Of a DNA stretch of 35,375 bases, positions 24,906 to 33,029 are shown piece after piece. The DNA is from Spirochaetota bacterium (GTDB taxonomy: Bacteria > Spirochaetota > UBA4802 > UBA5550): NCBI GenBank assembly GCA_022709405.1, contig JAKLIV010000020.1:1-35375 (forward strand). Reading direction: 5' to 3'. The position numbers and the translations under genes were made by a program. The notes beneath the pieces are model-generated. The model searched no databases, was not told where the DNA came from, and worked only from the letters and a program-made list of their open reading frames with translations. The first letter of the stretch is position 1. Every line of letters starts with the position of its first letter.

Positions 24906-26939
24906 ATGTTTATCAATGATCTCAAACATGTTTTAAAAGAAAACGAAGACTGGCTCATGGCGAGGATTCTTGAATACGCCAAGCGCTTCAATTACACAAA
25001 GTACACTTCAACTCTCATGGAGGCATGGAGGATGTCGATCCAGGGCCTCAATGAGGCTATAGCGAAATCGATAGATGAATATCCCGATGTGCCCGAGCTC
25101 GGCCCTGAGGACGAATTCACGTCTGACCCGATGGCCGCTTTCGGCATTACAGAGGCGCGTCTTCATATGCTCCGCGGAATAAGCCTGCCCATGTTTCTCG
25201 GCCTTTTCAAGTATTACCGGCAGACATATGACGACTTCATTGTTGAAAAGGTGGAAGATGAATCTTCAAGGGCTTTTTTCCTGAACTATATCCGGAGGGT
25301 CTTTGACCGCATAGAGATCGCCTTTGTGCACGAATGGTCTTCCCTGTCCAGGGATGAGGGATTTCGCGACTTGCAGGAAAAAAACAGGAGCATCACCAAT
25401 GAGAAAAACAAGTTCATGACTGCGCTGGAAAGCCTTGCGACCCCCGTAGTGCTTTTTGACGATGTCGGGAACGTCCAATACATCAACAACGCCGCAGCAA
25501 GGGTTTTCGGCGCTGTGGAGACGCCGGGAGCTTATTATTATAACAGGGCTTCGTCGTATTCAGCTCTGCCGGAATGGTTCACGAAGGTCGTCGATGATTT
25601 CCGCTGTGCCGGATTGTCTATGATGTCGTCGGATCATGAGATCGAGGTCGGCGGTAAAAAAAGGACATTTCTCCTGGAGTTCAGGAGAATGATGGACGTG
25701 AGCGAAAAGTTCGGGGGCGTCATTACCATCTTTCGCGACATTACCAGCGTGATCGAGGCCGAAAACTATCTGAAAGAGGCCAGGGAGAGCGCTGAAAAGG
25801 CCAACCGGGCCAAGAGCGAGTTTATCGCCAACATGAGCCATGAGATCAGGACTCCGCTCAACGCCATCATAGGTTTCAGCGAGCTGCTGGGCGGGATACT
25901 CCATGACGAAACCGAAAAAAGATACACTGATGTGATCCATTCCGCGGGCAGGAGCCTGCTGATGCTCATCAACGACATTCTTGATCTGTCAAAAATGGAA
26001 GCGGGGATGCTTTTTCTGCAGAAAAGTTCGGTCGATATAAGAAAATTCATTGAGGATGCAACCGACATATTTCTGGCGAGAATTTCCGAAAAGGGCCTGG
26101 AGCTCGAAAGAAACATCGGCGCTTCGCTGCCCCGCGGCCTTCTTCTTGACGAGGTCAGGCTGAAACAGGTGTTCTATAACCTTATGGATAACGCCATCAA
26201 GTTCACCGAGAAAGGGAAGGTCGTTATAGATGTTGATGCGTTGAATGGAAACTCCGGCACGCAGAGCAAGATCGACCTGAGAATCACCATCGCTGATACG
26301 GGGATGGGTATAGCCGAAGATGAAATCGAGTCGATATTTCTTCCTTTCGTACAGCAGGCGAATCAGAGCCTGGGCAGTTACGGAGGCACGGGACTCGGCC
26401 TTGCAATCATTAAAAAAATACTAAACCTGATGAACGGCTCGATTTCAGTAAAAAGCGCTCCCGGCCGGGGAAGTGTTTTCGAGATCATGATCAAAGACGT
26501 GGATATCGCCTCGGTGGAGCCTGTCGCCGGAACCGAACAAGCATGGAATTATTCGTCGGTCAGATTCAATAATCCGAGAATTCTGATCGTCGATGATGTC
26601 GCGTCAAACAGGTTTCTGCTGCATGAGATGCTCAGGAGGGCGGGATGCTCGGTTTATGAAGCCGAAAACGGGCAGGAGGCTCTTATCATGGCCCGCGAGA
26701 TAATCCCTGACCTGGTGATAATGGATATCCGCATGCCGGTCATGGACGGCCTCGAAGCGACTAAACTGATGCGCAGTGACGAGAAGCTGAAAAATGTCCC
26801 GGTGATCGCACTGTCCGCATCTTCGGGTGAAAGAGATATAAAGGATATCGTGCTGCATGGCTTCAATTCGTATATCATGAAGCCGGTCAACCTCGCTTCT
26901 TTTTTCAGCGAATTGGTGAAATATCTGCCCCCTTCCTGA
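24906..26939 (+). CDS. hybrid sensor histidine kinase with PAS and receiver domains
   Basis: A 677-residue cytoplasmic signalling protein. Residues 1-150 are an all-helical sensor region of the type found at the head of many delta-proteobacterial kinases (MEAWRMSIQGLNEA, GLFKYYRQTYDDF). A PAS domain follows (about 170-290; ATPVVLFDDVGNVQYINNAA). The HisKA domain has the phospho-acceptor His312 in NMSHEIRTPLNA. The ATPase domain (about 405-520) shows NLMDNAIKFTEKGK, DTGMGI and GGTGLGLAI. The C-terminal receiver domain (about 556-672) has Asp607 in VIMDIRMPVMDG. There is no membrane segment, so it senses an internal signal. It has no adjacent response regulator. The ribosome site is weak. It converges on the ECF operon with an 8-base gap. 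Confidence 0.94.
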   Translation: MFINDLKHVLKENEDWLMARILEYAKRFNYTKYTSTLMEAWRMSIQGLNEAIAKSIDEYPDVPELGPEDEFTSDPMAAFGITEARLHMLRGISLPMFLGLFKYYRQTYDDFIVEKVEDESSRAFFLNYIRRVFDRIEIAFVHEWSSLSRDEGFRDLQEKNRSITNEKNKFMTALESLATPVVLFDDVGNVQYINNAAARVFGAVETPGAYYYNRASSYSALPEWFTKVVDDFRCAGLSMMSSDHEIEVGGKKRTFLLEFRRMMDVSEKFGGVITIFRDITSVIEAENYLKEARESAEKANRAKSEFIANMSHEIRTPLNAIIGFSELLGGILHDETEKRYTDVIHSAGRSLLMLINDILDLSKMEAGMLFLQKSSVDIRKFIEDATDIFLARISEKGLELERNIGASLPRGLLLDEVRLKQVFYNLMDNAIKFTEKGKVVIDVDALNGNSGTQSKIDLRITIADTGMGIAEDEIESIFLPFVQQANQSLGSYGGTGLGLAIIKKILNLMNGSISVKSAPGRGSVFEIMIKDVDIASVEPVAGTEQAWNYSSVRFNNPRILIVDDVASNRFLLHEMLRRAGCSVYEAENGQEALIMAREIIPDLVIMDIRMPVMDGLEATKLMRSDEKLKNVPVIALSASSGERDIKDIVLHGFNSYIMKPVNLASFFSELVKYLPPS

Positions 26940-26947
26940 TCGCGGGT

Positions 26948-27493
26948 TCATTTCTTTTCCATGAGATAGGTGAAGAAGCCCGCCCTTCGCAGTGCGCGCA
27001 GGGTCAGTGCCCCGAGGAATCCGCCCAGTGCGCCGAAGAGGATATACCCTGCCAGGGCCTTGGCCAGGCCCAGGGCGACGAAGCCGGCCGGCGCCCCTGC
27101 GATCATGCCGAAAATCCACTTGACCATGAACTTCGCCATGTGCCCGAACACCCCGGCGAGCGCTGCGCAGAAATAGTTTTCGGGATCGCGCAGCAGAATG
27201 AGGGCCAGGTCGGCCCCGACCCCGGCCATGGAGTATGAGAGCAGCGTGTTCAGCGCGCCCAAATCCCCCAGGCCCAGAAACGCGGCCATGATGCCCGAGG
27301 TGAGCCCGACAAGGCTCGCCGCCCCGGGCTTGGGTACGACCCTGGACGAGACTATGATGATCGCCATCCAGAAGATGCCCGAATGCCCCGAGAGCTGGAG
27401 GGGCAGGTGCAGTGCGATTTTTGCGACCACGATCAGGGCCGCGAAAAACGCGAGCAGGAAAAGCTGGAAGGTCGAAAAGTATTTTTCCTTCAA
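26948..27493 (-). CDS. ECF transporter S-component-like membrane protein
   Basis: A 181-residue, highly hydrophobic protein with about five to six membrane helices. SGHSGIFWMAIIIVSSRVV and GAASLVGLTSGIMAAFLGLG resemble substrate-binding (S) components of energy-coupling-factor importers. The bound molecule cannot be named. It is the last gene of the operon that contains the fused ATPase and EcfT, which supports the role. I chose TTG 27493: GAGG lies upstream and TTGA overlaps the preceding stop. A longer ATG reading to 27529 would sit inside the preceding gene. Confidence 0.8.
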   Translation of the reverse strand: MKEKYFSTFQLFLLAFFAALIVVAKIALHLPLQLSGHSGIFWMAIIIVSSRVVPKPGAASLVGLTSGIMAAFLGLGDLGALNTLLSYSMAGVGADLALILLRDPENYFCAALAGVFGHMAKFMVKWIFGMIAGAPAGFVALGLAKALAGYILFGALGGFLGALTLRALRRAGFFTYLMEKK

Positions 27494-27990
27494 CGCGCCA
27501 CCTCGATCCGGTCGACTTCCTGGACCCACTGCTCCCGGTAATCGAGGCCCTTCATGATCGAGACGAGCTTCAGCCGTCCCTGTTTCGACATCCCGAGTAT
27601 GATCATGTTTTTTCTTTCAGCCACGTCGCGCCATGTTAGGTCTGCCTTTTTGTTTCTGCTCTCGCTGGCCACGGTCACCCGTGTTTCCGGCGAAAGATTT
27701 TTTTCATCGGCGTAGAGCAGGATTACATCGCGCAGGAACCACCCCTGCTGGATCTTGCGTTCTGCCTTGTCGGTGAATCCGAATTTTTTCAGCTTCGCCG
27801 AATCCGCTTCGCAGAACCGGCCGATTTCAGCGGCGTCCATGAATACCGGCACGCACGCCGATGAAAAGCCTCCCGGTATGAACGTGCGGTACAGTGTCCC
27901 GCCCCTGCGGAATGATTCAACCGCCAGTATCGCGCCGGCAAGGGCCGCGATGATGACGACTGCTGCTGCGATCCTTTTTTTCTGATCCAT
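27490..27990 (-). CDS. membrane-anchored protein resembling a reduced molybdopterin-oxidoreductase fold
   Basis: A 166-residue protein with an N-terminal hydrophobic anchor (about 5-22) and an extracytoplasmic domain. The C-terminal pattern (LKLVSIMKGLDYREQWVQ ... DRIEV) and the DVILLYADEKNLSPETRVTV segment recall the end of sulfite-oxidase/YedY-type Mo-binding domains, where GPLRLV ... WVKWVDRIEV is typical. It lacks an obvious Mo-ligating cysteine context. I treat this as a remote resemblance only. TAATG overlaps the ecfT stop and GGAGG lies 8 bases upstream. Its position between EcfT and the S component suggests it serves the importer, perhaps binding the substrate. Confidence 0.6.
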   Translation of the reverse strand: MDQKKRIAAAVVIIAALAGAILAVESFRRGGTLYRTFIPGGFSSACVPVFMDAAEIGRFCEADSAKLKKFGFTDKAERKIQQGWFLRDVILLYADEKNLSPETRVTVASESRNKKADLTWRDVAERKNMIILGMSKQGRLKLVSIMKGLDYREQWVQEVDRIEVAR

Positions 27991-28724
27991 TACGGCAACC
28001 TCCATGACAGTATTAGAATGAATATGAACGCCGCGCCGGAGACTATGAACCAGTCAGCCCGGCTCATCAGGAGCGCTTTATAAGGTCTCCTGTTGGGGGA
28101 TTCGAAACCGCGTGCGTAGGCCGCTTCGGTCATCGACCATGCGCGCTTCGCGGCCAGGACGACCGCGGGAACCGTGAGGCTTACGAGGTTTTTCACCTGT
28201 TCGACCGGGTAGCGCCATCCGGACGGGGCGCTGAATGCTCCGCGGGCCTTCTGCGCTTCGAGGATCTTTCGCCACTCCGAGTTGATGTGGCCGACGGCCT
28301 GGAACGAAAGCCCGAGGCTGAAAGCGTAGCGGTAGGGGACGCGCATCCAGACAAGGGCCAGGCACAGTTCCGAGGGCGTGGTGGTCGAAAAAAACATGGC
28401 GAACACCCCGGCCACGATCACGAGCCTCAGGGTGACGACCACCGCGAGTTCGGGGGAGACGACCAGCCAGTCCACGACGAAGAGGACCGCCAGTATCCAT
28501 TTGAGCTTCCATATCTGCCGCAGCGCTCCTGGCAGAAGACGGGCCCAGGCCAGGAACATGAAATACAATACGAAGAACACCGCCACCTTTTGCAGGGGCA
28601 GCATCACGGCGAGGGATGCCGCCAGGCACAGGGCGAGCTTGGTGCGCGGGTCGACTTTCCTCAAGGGGGAGCTTTCGCTGATCGAAAGCGCGCCTGTCAT
28701 TCCGTATGCGTCCTGCTTCATCAT
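27990..28724 (-). CDS. ecfT: ECF transporter transmembrane component EcfT
   Basis: A 244-residue integral membrane protein that couples ATP hydrolysis to tilting of the S component. It has about five membrane helices. Two Ala-Arg-Gly coupling motifs are present: ILEAQKARGAF and EAAYARGFES, the C-terminal one being the canonical site that docks on the ATPases. The N-terminal SSPLRKVDPRTKLALCL is also typical. I chose ATG 28724, which overlaps the ecfA stop (GCATGATG). AGGGG lies 8 bases upstream. Confidence 0.92.
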   Translation of the reverse strand: MMKQDAYGMTGALSISESSPLRKVDPRTKLALCLAASLAVMLPLQKVAVFFVLYFMFLAWARLLPGALRQIWKLKWILAVLFVVDWLVVSPELAVVVTLRLVIVAGVFAMFFSTTTPSELCLALVWMRVPYRYAFSLGLSFQAVGHINSEWRKILEAQKARGAFSAPSGWRYPVEQVKNLVSLTVPAVVLAAKRAWSMTEAAYARGFESPNRRPYKALLMSRADWFIVSGAAFIFILILSWRLP

Positions 28725-30139
28725 GCGGTAATCCCCTTTCTCTCGTCTTCGGTTATCCATCCGGGAACGAACATGCCGGCGCGGGCCCATATACTGTCGT
28801 CGGCGAGGATGTCCTCGGTGCGGCCCGACGCCGTGACGCCGTCTGGTCCGAGAACCACGATCCGGTCGGCCATCGAGGCCAGGTGCAGGTCATGGGTGGT
28901 GAGGATTACGGTTTTGCCGGTTGAGGCTATTTCTGCGCAGAGCTCCATCAGCGTGTGCTTGTGGGCGGCGTCCTGTCCCAGGGACGGCTCGTCCAGGAGC
29001 ACGCCGTGTTCAGGTTTTCTTATGAGCACCGTGGCGAGGGCGAGGCGTTTTTTTTCGCCCTCGCTCAGGATCAGGGGCGGGGTGTTTTCATAGCGGCCCA
29101 GGCCCAGGATTTCGAGAAGCCTCGCATAGAGCTTCATGTCGGGATTATTCACCCGGTACAGTATTTCCGATCTGACTGCGGCGTTGAAAATCTGGAGGTC
29201 GGCGTTCTGGCACACGAGTCCGAAATCGGGTTTTTTACCGTTTACGGTGACGCTCCCCTCGAAAGGCTGCAGGCCGGTGATCGCCCTGAGCAGGGTGGTT
29301 TTTCCGGTGCCGTTGCGTCCCACGATTGCGGTCACCGACCCGGACTGGACAGTGAGGCTCATGTTTTCGAGTATCCGGGTCTTTCCCGCGTTGACGCAGA
29401 TATTTGATATGACCAGCGGTTTCGCGCCGCACTTGCAGTCCGGGCATGATGCGGAGGCGCGCCTTCTCGAAAATTTTACTGACGCCGCCGAATCCAGGGC
29501 CATGACCCGCACGCCGGGAAGGGATGAGAGGTAATCAGCCCTGTGCTCGAATGCGATCACCGTGGTCCCGGACCGCGAGAGCAGGGAGAGATACCGTGTG
29601 AGCTCAGTGGCTGCGGAAACGTCGAGCATGGACAGCGGCTCGTCGAGGACCAGCACCGGGGGGCGGCGCGAGGTGATCGCGGCGAGGGCCAGCTTCTGTT
29701 GTTCGCCGCCCGACAGCGTCTGGGGGTCCCGGCCGCGCAGGGAATCCAGCCCGAAACGCCCGAGGGATTCCTCGAGCCGGCCGGAAATTTCGGCGCGGTC
29801 CAGGCCCAGGTTCTCGAGCCCGATGATGATCTCCTCCTCGACGGTGTTGCCGAGCATCTGCATCGACGGATTCTGGAACACGAAGCCGGCGAGTTCCGAA
29901 AGCTCCCACATTCTGGTCGAGAGGGTCGAACGCCCGTTTATCAGCACCTCTCCGGTCATTTTTCCGTGATAGATATGGGGAATGAGGCCCGAAATGCACC
30001 GGGCGATGGTGCTCTTGCCGCACCCGGACGAACCGGTCACGTGCAGAAATTCGCCCTTTTCGACGGTGAAAGAGCAGGGGCCGACCGATCGTCCCTGGGG
30101 ATAGGCGTATGTCAGATCGTTTACCTGAATTACGGCCAT
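28721..30139 (-). CDS. ecfA: fused double ATPase of ECF transporter (EcfA1-EcfA2)
   Basis: A 472-residue tandem ATP-binding protein that combines the two ATPases of an energy-coupling-factor importer. The first half has GSSGCGKST, Q-loop FVFQNPSMQM, LSGGEQQKLALA and VLVLDEPLSMLD. The second has GRNGTGKTT, Q-loop VCQNADLQIF, a variant signature LSEGEKKRLALA and LLDEPSLGQD. The halves are joined by a linker carrying ASCPDCKCG, a possible metal site. The reading starts GTG-AAC-ATG; I prefer ATG 30139. The stop overlaps ecfT by 4 bases. Two fused ATPases occur in other ECF systems, but the linker cysteines are less usual. Confidence 0.92.
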   Translation of the reverse strand: MAVIQVNDLTYAYPQGRSVGPCSFTVEKGEFLHVTGSSGCGKSTIARCISGLIPHIYHGKMTGEVLINGRSTLSTRMWELSELAGFVFQNPSMQMLGNTVEEEIIIGLENLGLDRAEISGRLEESLGRFGLDSLRGRDPQTLSGGEQQKLALAAITSRRPPVLVLDEPLSMLDVSAATELTRYLSLLSRSGTTVIAFEHRADYLSSLPGVRVMALDSAASVKFSRRRASASCPDCKCGAKPLVISNICVNAGKTRILENMSLTVQSGSVTAIVGRNGTGKTTLLRAITGLQPFEGSVTVNGKKPDFGLVCQNADLQIFNAAVRSEILYRVNNPDMKLYARLLEILGLGRYENTPPLILSEGEKKRLALATVLIRKPEHGVLLDEPSLGQDAAHKHTLMELCAEIASTGKTVILTTHDLHLASMADRIVVLGPDGVTASGRTEDILADDSIWARAGMFVPGWITEDERKGITA

Positions 30140-30162
30140 GTTCACGTTCCGCGCAGGTCGCC

Positions 30163-30852
30163 TCAGTTTATTTTAAGGGGCGTCCAGCAGTCATCCTTCC
30201 ATTCGACATAGGCGACGGGCCTGCCGTCCTTTCTTGCAGGCCTTATCTTGTCGGCAAGCACCATGCCGCTCGTGACCGGTTTTTCCTCAAGGGTGCGGAT
30301 TTCAAACACGCCCGCGTCAAGGACATCGCTCACCGATGCGAGCCCGCGCATGTCGCGCACCTTGCCGACGAGCAGATAACGCCCGTCGTCTCCGCAGGCG
30401 GTGAGCCCGACCGCGGCAAGCGCCCCGATTACCCCGTCCTCGGTGCCGCCGAGGCCCTGGAGCGCGATGCCGTGCTCGTGCGCTATGGCGCGGGCCTCGT
30501 CCTGGGTGACGATGATTTTCTTGGCGCGCATTCCGTGTTCAATCACGGCCTCGGGCACCTTGCGGGTCACGCACAGGCCCGGGTCGCTCCCGGGGATGAA
30601 ATCGTCGAGCATCATGTTTCTGACCCGGTCGAAGATTTCGCGCAGATCGGCGGTTTCACGGGTTTCTTCCAGGATTATTGTCGCGCTGCTGTTGTGGCTG
30701 GTGTAGGGCACACGCGGGTCTTGAAGGAGCTGGTGGCGCACCACGCCGAGCAGTCGGTGCTCGCAGCCAAGGATTTCAGCTATGCCTCGCGCGAGCCTGC
30801 CGGTACCGCGCGTGCCGAGAATGTCGGTGTCGTCGATTCCGATGTAAATCAT
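30163..30852 (-). CDS. stand-alone TiaS-like ATP-dependent enzyme (DUF1743-like)
   Basis: A 229-residue protein whose start (IYIGIDDTDILGTRGTGRLAR) matches the catalytic domain of archaeal tRNA(Ile2) 2-agmatinylcytidine synthetase TiaS. The middle segment GGTEDGVIGALAAVGL is also family-like. It lacks the OB-fold and zinc-ribbon regions that hold tRNA in TiaS, so tRNA is probably not its substrate. It heads the ECF importer operon: GAGGA lies 8 bases before the ATG and the next gene starts 23 bases after its stop. A likely role is ATP-dependent modification of the imported molecule; this is inference. Confidence 0.82.
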   Translation of the reverse strand: MIYIGIDDTDILGTRGTGRLARGIAEILGCEHRLLGVVRHQLLQDPRVPYTSHNSSATIILEETRETADLREIFDRVRNMMLDDFIPGSDPGLCVTRKVPEAVIEHGMRAKKIIVTQDEARAIAHEHGIALQGLGGTEDGVIGALAAVGLTACGDDGRYLLVGKVRDMRGLASVSDVLDAGVFEIRTLEEKPVTSGMVLADKIRPARKDGRPVAYVEWKDDCWTPLKIN

Positions 30853-31066
30853 GCGCTCATCCTCAAATAGAAGGTAACATGAGTCAAGAATTATGGTGGC
30901 GAAAATATGTATTTTTCATTCTTTTTTATAATGTACTCAATAGGAAATTTAATCCTACGAAAAATACTAAAATATTACAGATGGGAAAATTTATGCATTC
31001 AAATTCTTATTGACTGTTTGGATATAAAAAACTATGGATTACGTAATTTAGTGTATGGGGGTAGAA
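30853..31066. other. AT-rich divergent intergenic region
   Basis: This 214-base AT-rich stretch separates the ECF operon from the GLUG lipoprotein gene. A TTGACT (31010) with a poor -10 (TATGGA) 17 bases on is the only promoter-like pair I see for the + strand. Confidence 0.35.
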
Positions 31067-32941
31067 ATGGACTCTATATTTAAAAAAGTAATTTTCAGCA
31101 TCCTTCTATCGATAATGACACTGCTATCCGCATGTGACACTACTACGGACAATGACAACCAAGGTGCGGACGAACTGACTCTCCGGATATCTTCCGAATC
31201 CACAAGCCCGACATCAGTTAACCCGATTCCGGTTGATTTTACCTTTTCGCGGGAAGTTACTGGCTTTGCTGAAGAAGATATTCACGTAACAAACGGCTTT
31301 ATCGACAATTTCAACGTGACGAACCAGTCTGAATACACTGCTCAGATCATTCCTGACGATGAGGGTGAGGTGGCTATCACGGTTGACGCCGGTGCAGCAG
31401 AAGACCTCTCCGGAAATTTGAGCCTCGGCGCCGAGTTCGGGATAACATATGACTCGAATCCGCCCGATGATGTCGTACTTCAGATTACAAGCGCTGGCGA
31501 AGGGAATATAAACCTCACATGGGATTTTCCGGATGAACCCGACTATGACCACCTGCTTGTCACGTGGATACCTGGCGGCGAGGAGGGTATCATCGTTCCA
31601 GGAGAAAATAACGCCGTCCGGATCACAGGCCTGACCGCCAGTGTTGAATATACGATCACTGCGGTCGCATTCGACACTGCTTTGAACAGCTCTGCAGGGA
31701 GCAGCATTGCCATCATAATGCCCGAGCTTGAAGCTTCTGTTCATTTCGTTGCCGATGAAGACACCCTCGTTGAATATATCACTCTACCCGATAACTGGGG
31801 TGATCATTATATTCTCGAGGACGATCTTGACCTGGGAGAATACGATGCTGACGGCAGTGGTTGGGAACCCATCGGAACGCAGGCAGAACCATTTAACGGG
31901 ACTTTTAATGGAAACGGTCATATAATAAGAAATCTTACCATCAACAATCCCACCATGGACTATCAGGGATTTTTCGGATATGTCGATACCGGGGCAAGGA
32001 TTGAAAACCTGGTGTTTGAGAATGTCGATATTACCGGAAAAAATTATATCGGGACCGTTGCAGGGAGTAACTCAGGTACTATTTCTGCCTGCTCGGTGTC
32101 GGGTACAGTCGAGGGAGTATTGGGGACCAGCGGACTGGTCGGATGGAATATAACTGGAGCGATAATAACTAATTCGCATACTGATGTGACAGTCCATGGT
32201 TTAAGCAGTATAACATCTGGTTTAACCGGGATAAACCAGGGAACCATTTCTTCATGCAGCGCGACCGGGCCAGTTAGCGGTGTTGCTAATTCAGCGGGAC
32301 TGGTTGGCGCGAATCATGGTATTATTAGCGATTCGTTCGCCAGCGGTGCGGTGACGGGTACAAACAATGTCGGTGGTTTAGTTGTTCAAAACTATTCAAC
32401 CGGTTCTATTGTTGACTCATTCGCAACAGGGAATGTAAGCGGTGAGCAGATGACTGCGGGATTGGTGGCCGATTCGGCCGGGGATGTGTCGGGATGCTAT
32501 GCAACCGGGATCGTGACTGGTAGTTCATATACAGCGGGCGGCCTGTTCGCCAGGATCACGGACGGAACTGTCGAGGATTGCTATTCCCGGTGCGCTGTCA
32601 GCGGGACTCAACAAGTCGGCGGTATTTCTGCGGTGATATATCCTTCAACCGGCGTGACGGTGATTATTTCACGCTGCTATGAAACCGGAACTGTTTCCGG
32701 GACGTCAGATATCGGCGGCTTCGTAGGCAGAATCAGTGTTCCCGCCCAGGTAAGCGTCACTACATGCATCTTCAACAACGCCAATACCGACAACGGTTAT
32801 GGGACCGCTGCGACACTGGCCGATATGAGATCTCAGACAACTTTTTCCGGATGGGACTTTACAGATGTGTGGGCGATTGACGGAACAGCCGCGATTAACA
32901 ACGGGTATCCATACTTGCGCGCAATCCCTCCGACACCATAA
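31067..32941 (+). CDS. lipoprotein with Ig-like, fibronectin-like and GLUG repeat regions
   Basis: A 624-residue predicted surface lipoprotein. The signal peptide ends LLSAC (Cys about 23). An Ig-like bacterial domain follows (PIPVDFTFSREVTGFAEEDI, to about 130). Next is a fibronectin-like domain (NINLTWDFPDEPDYDHLLVT). The C-terminal half is a right-handed beta-helix of eight or nine GLUG-type repeats, with recurring GLVG-N-G-I patterns (GLVGWNITGAI, GLVGANHGIIS, GGFVGRISVP). GLUG repeats occur in adhesins and bacterial surface proteins. I chose ATG 31067, with GGGGG 5 bases upstream, over ATG 31055. A strong hairpin follows the gene. Function is probably attachment or surface structure. Confidence 0.85.
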   Translation: MDSIFKKVIFSILLSIMTLLSACDTTTDNDNQGADELTLRISSESTSPTSVNPIPVDFTFSREVTGFAEEDIHVTNGFIDNFNVTNQSEYTAQIIPDDEGEVAITVDAGAAEDLSGNLSLGAEFGITYDSNPPDDVVLQITSAGEGNINLTWDFPDEPDYDHLLVTWIPGGEEGIIVPGENNAVRITGLTASVEYTITAVAFDTALNSSAGSSIAIIMPELEASVHFVADEDTLVEYITLPDNWGDHYILEDDLDLGEYDADGSGWEPIGTQAEPFNGTFNGNGHIIRNLTINNPTMDYQGFFGYVDTGARIENLVFENVDITGKNYIGTVAGSNSGTISACSVSGTVEGVLGTSGLVGWNITGAIITNSHTDVTVHGLSSITSGLTGINQGTISSCSATGPVSGVANSAGLVGANHGIISDSFASGAVTGTNNVGGLVVQNYSTGSIVDSFATGNVSGEQMTAGLVADSAGDVSGCYATGIVTGSSYTAGGLFARITDGTVEDCYSRCAVSGTQQVGGISAVIYPSTGVTVIISRCYETGTVSGTSDIGGFVGRISVPAQVSVTTCIFNNANTDNGYGTAATLADMRSQTTFSGWDFTDVWAIDGTAAINNGYPYLRAIPPTP

Positions 32942-32971
32942 AAGCCATTCTCGGAGAGCATTGTTAGACAA

Positions 32972-33001
32972 CAGGGGTGAGGATATAAATCCTCACCCCT
33001 G
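32972..33001. terminator. perfect 13-bp hairpin between convergent genes
   Basis: CAGGGGTGAGGAT (32972-32984), loop ATAA, and ATCCTCACCCCTG (32989-33001). It sits between two convergent genes and could end transcription from both sides, although neither side has a T tract. Confidence 0.6.
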
Positions 33002-33029
33002 GAAATAGTTCTTCTGTATGATGGAGCTT

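Noticed and set aside
29543..30211. Open frame of 222 codons opposite ecfA
   Set aside because: It is antisense to the first ATPase domain and has no family features.
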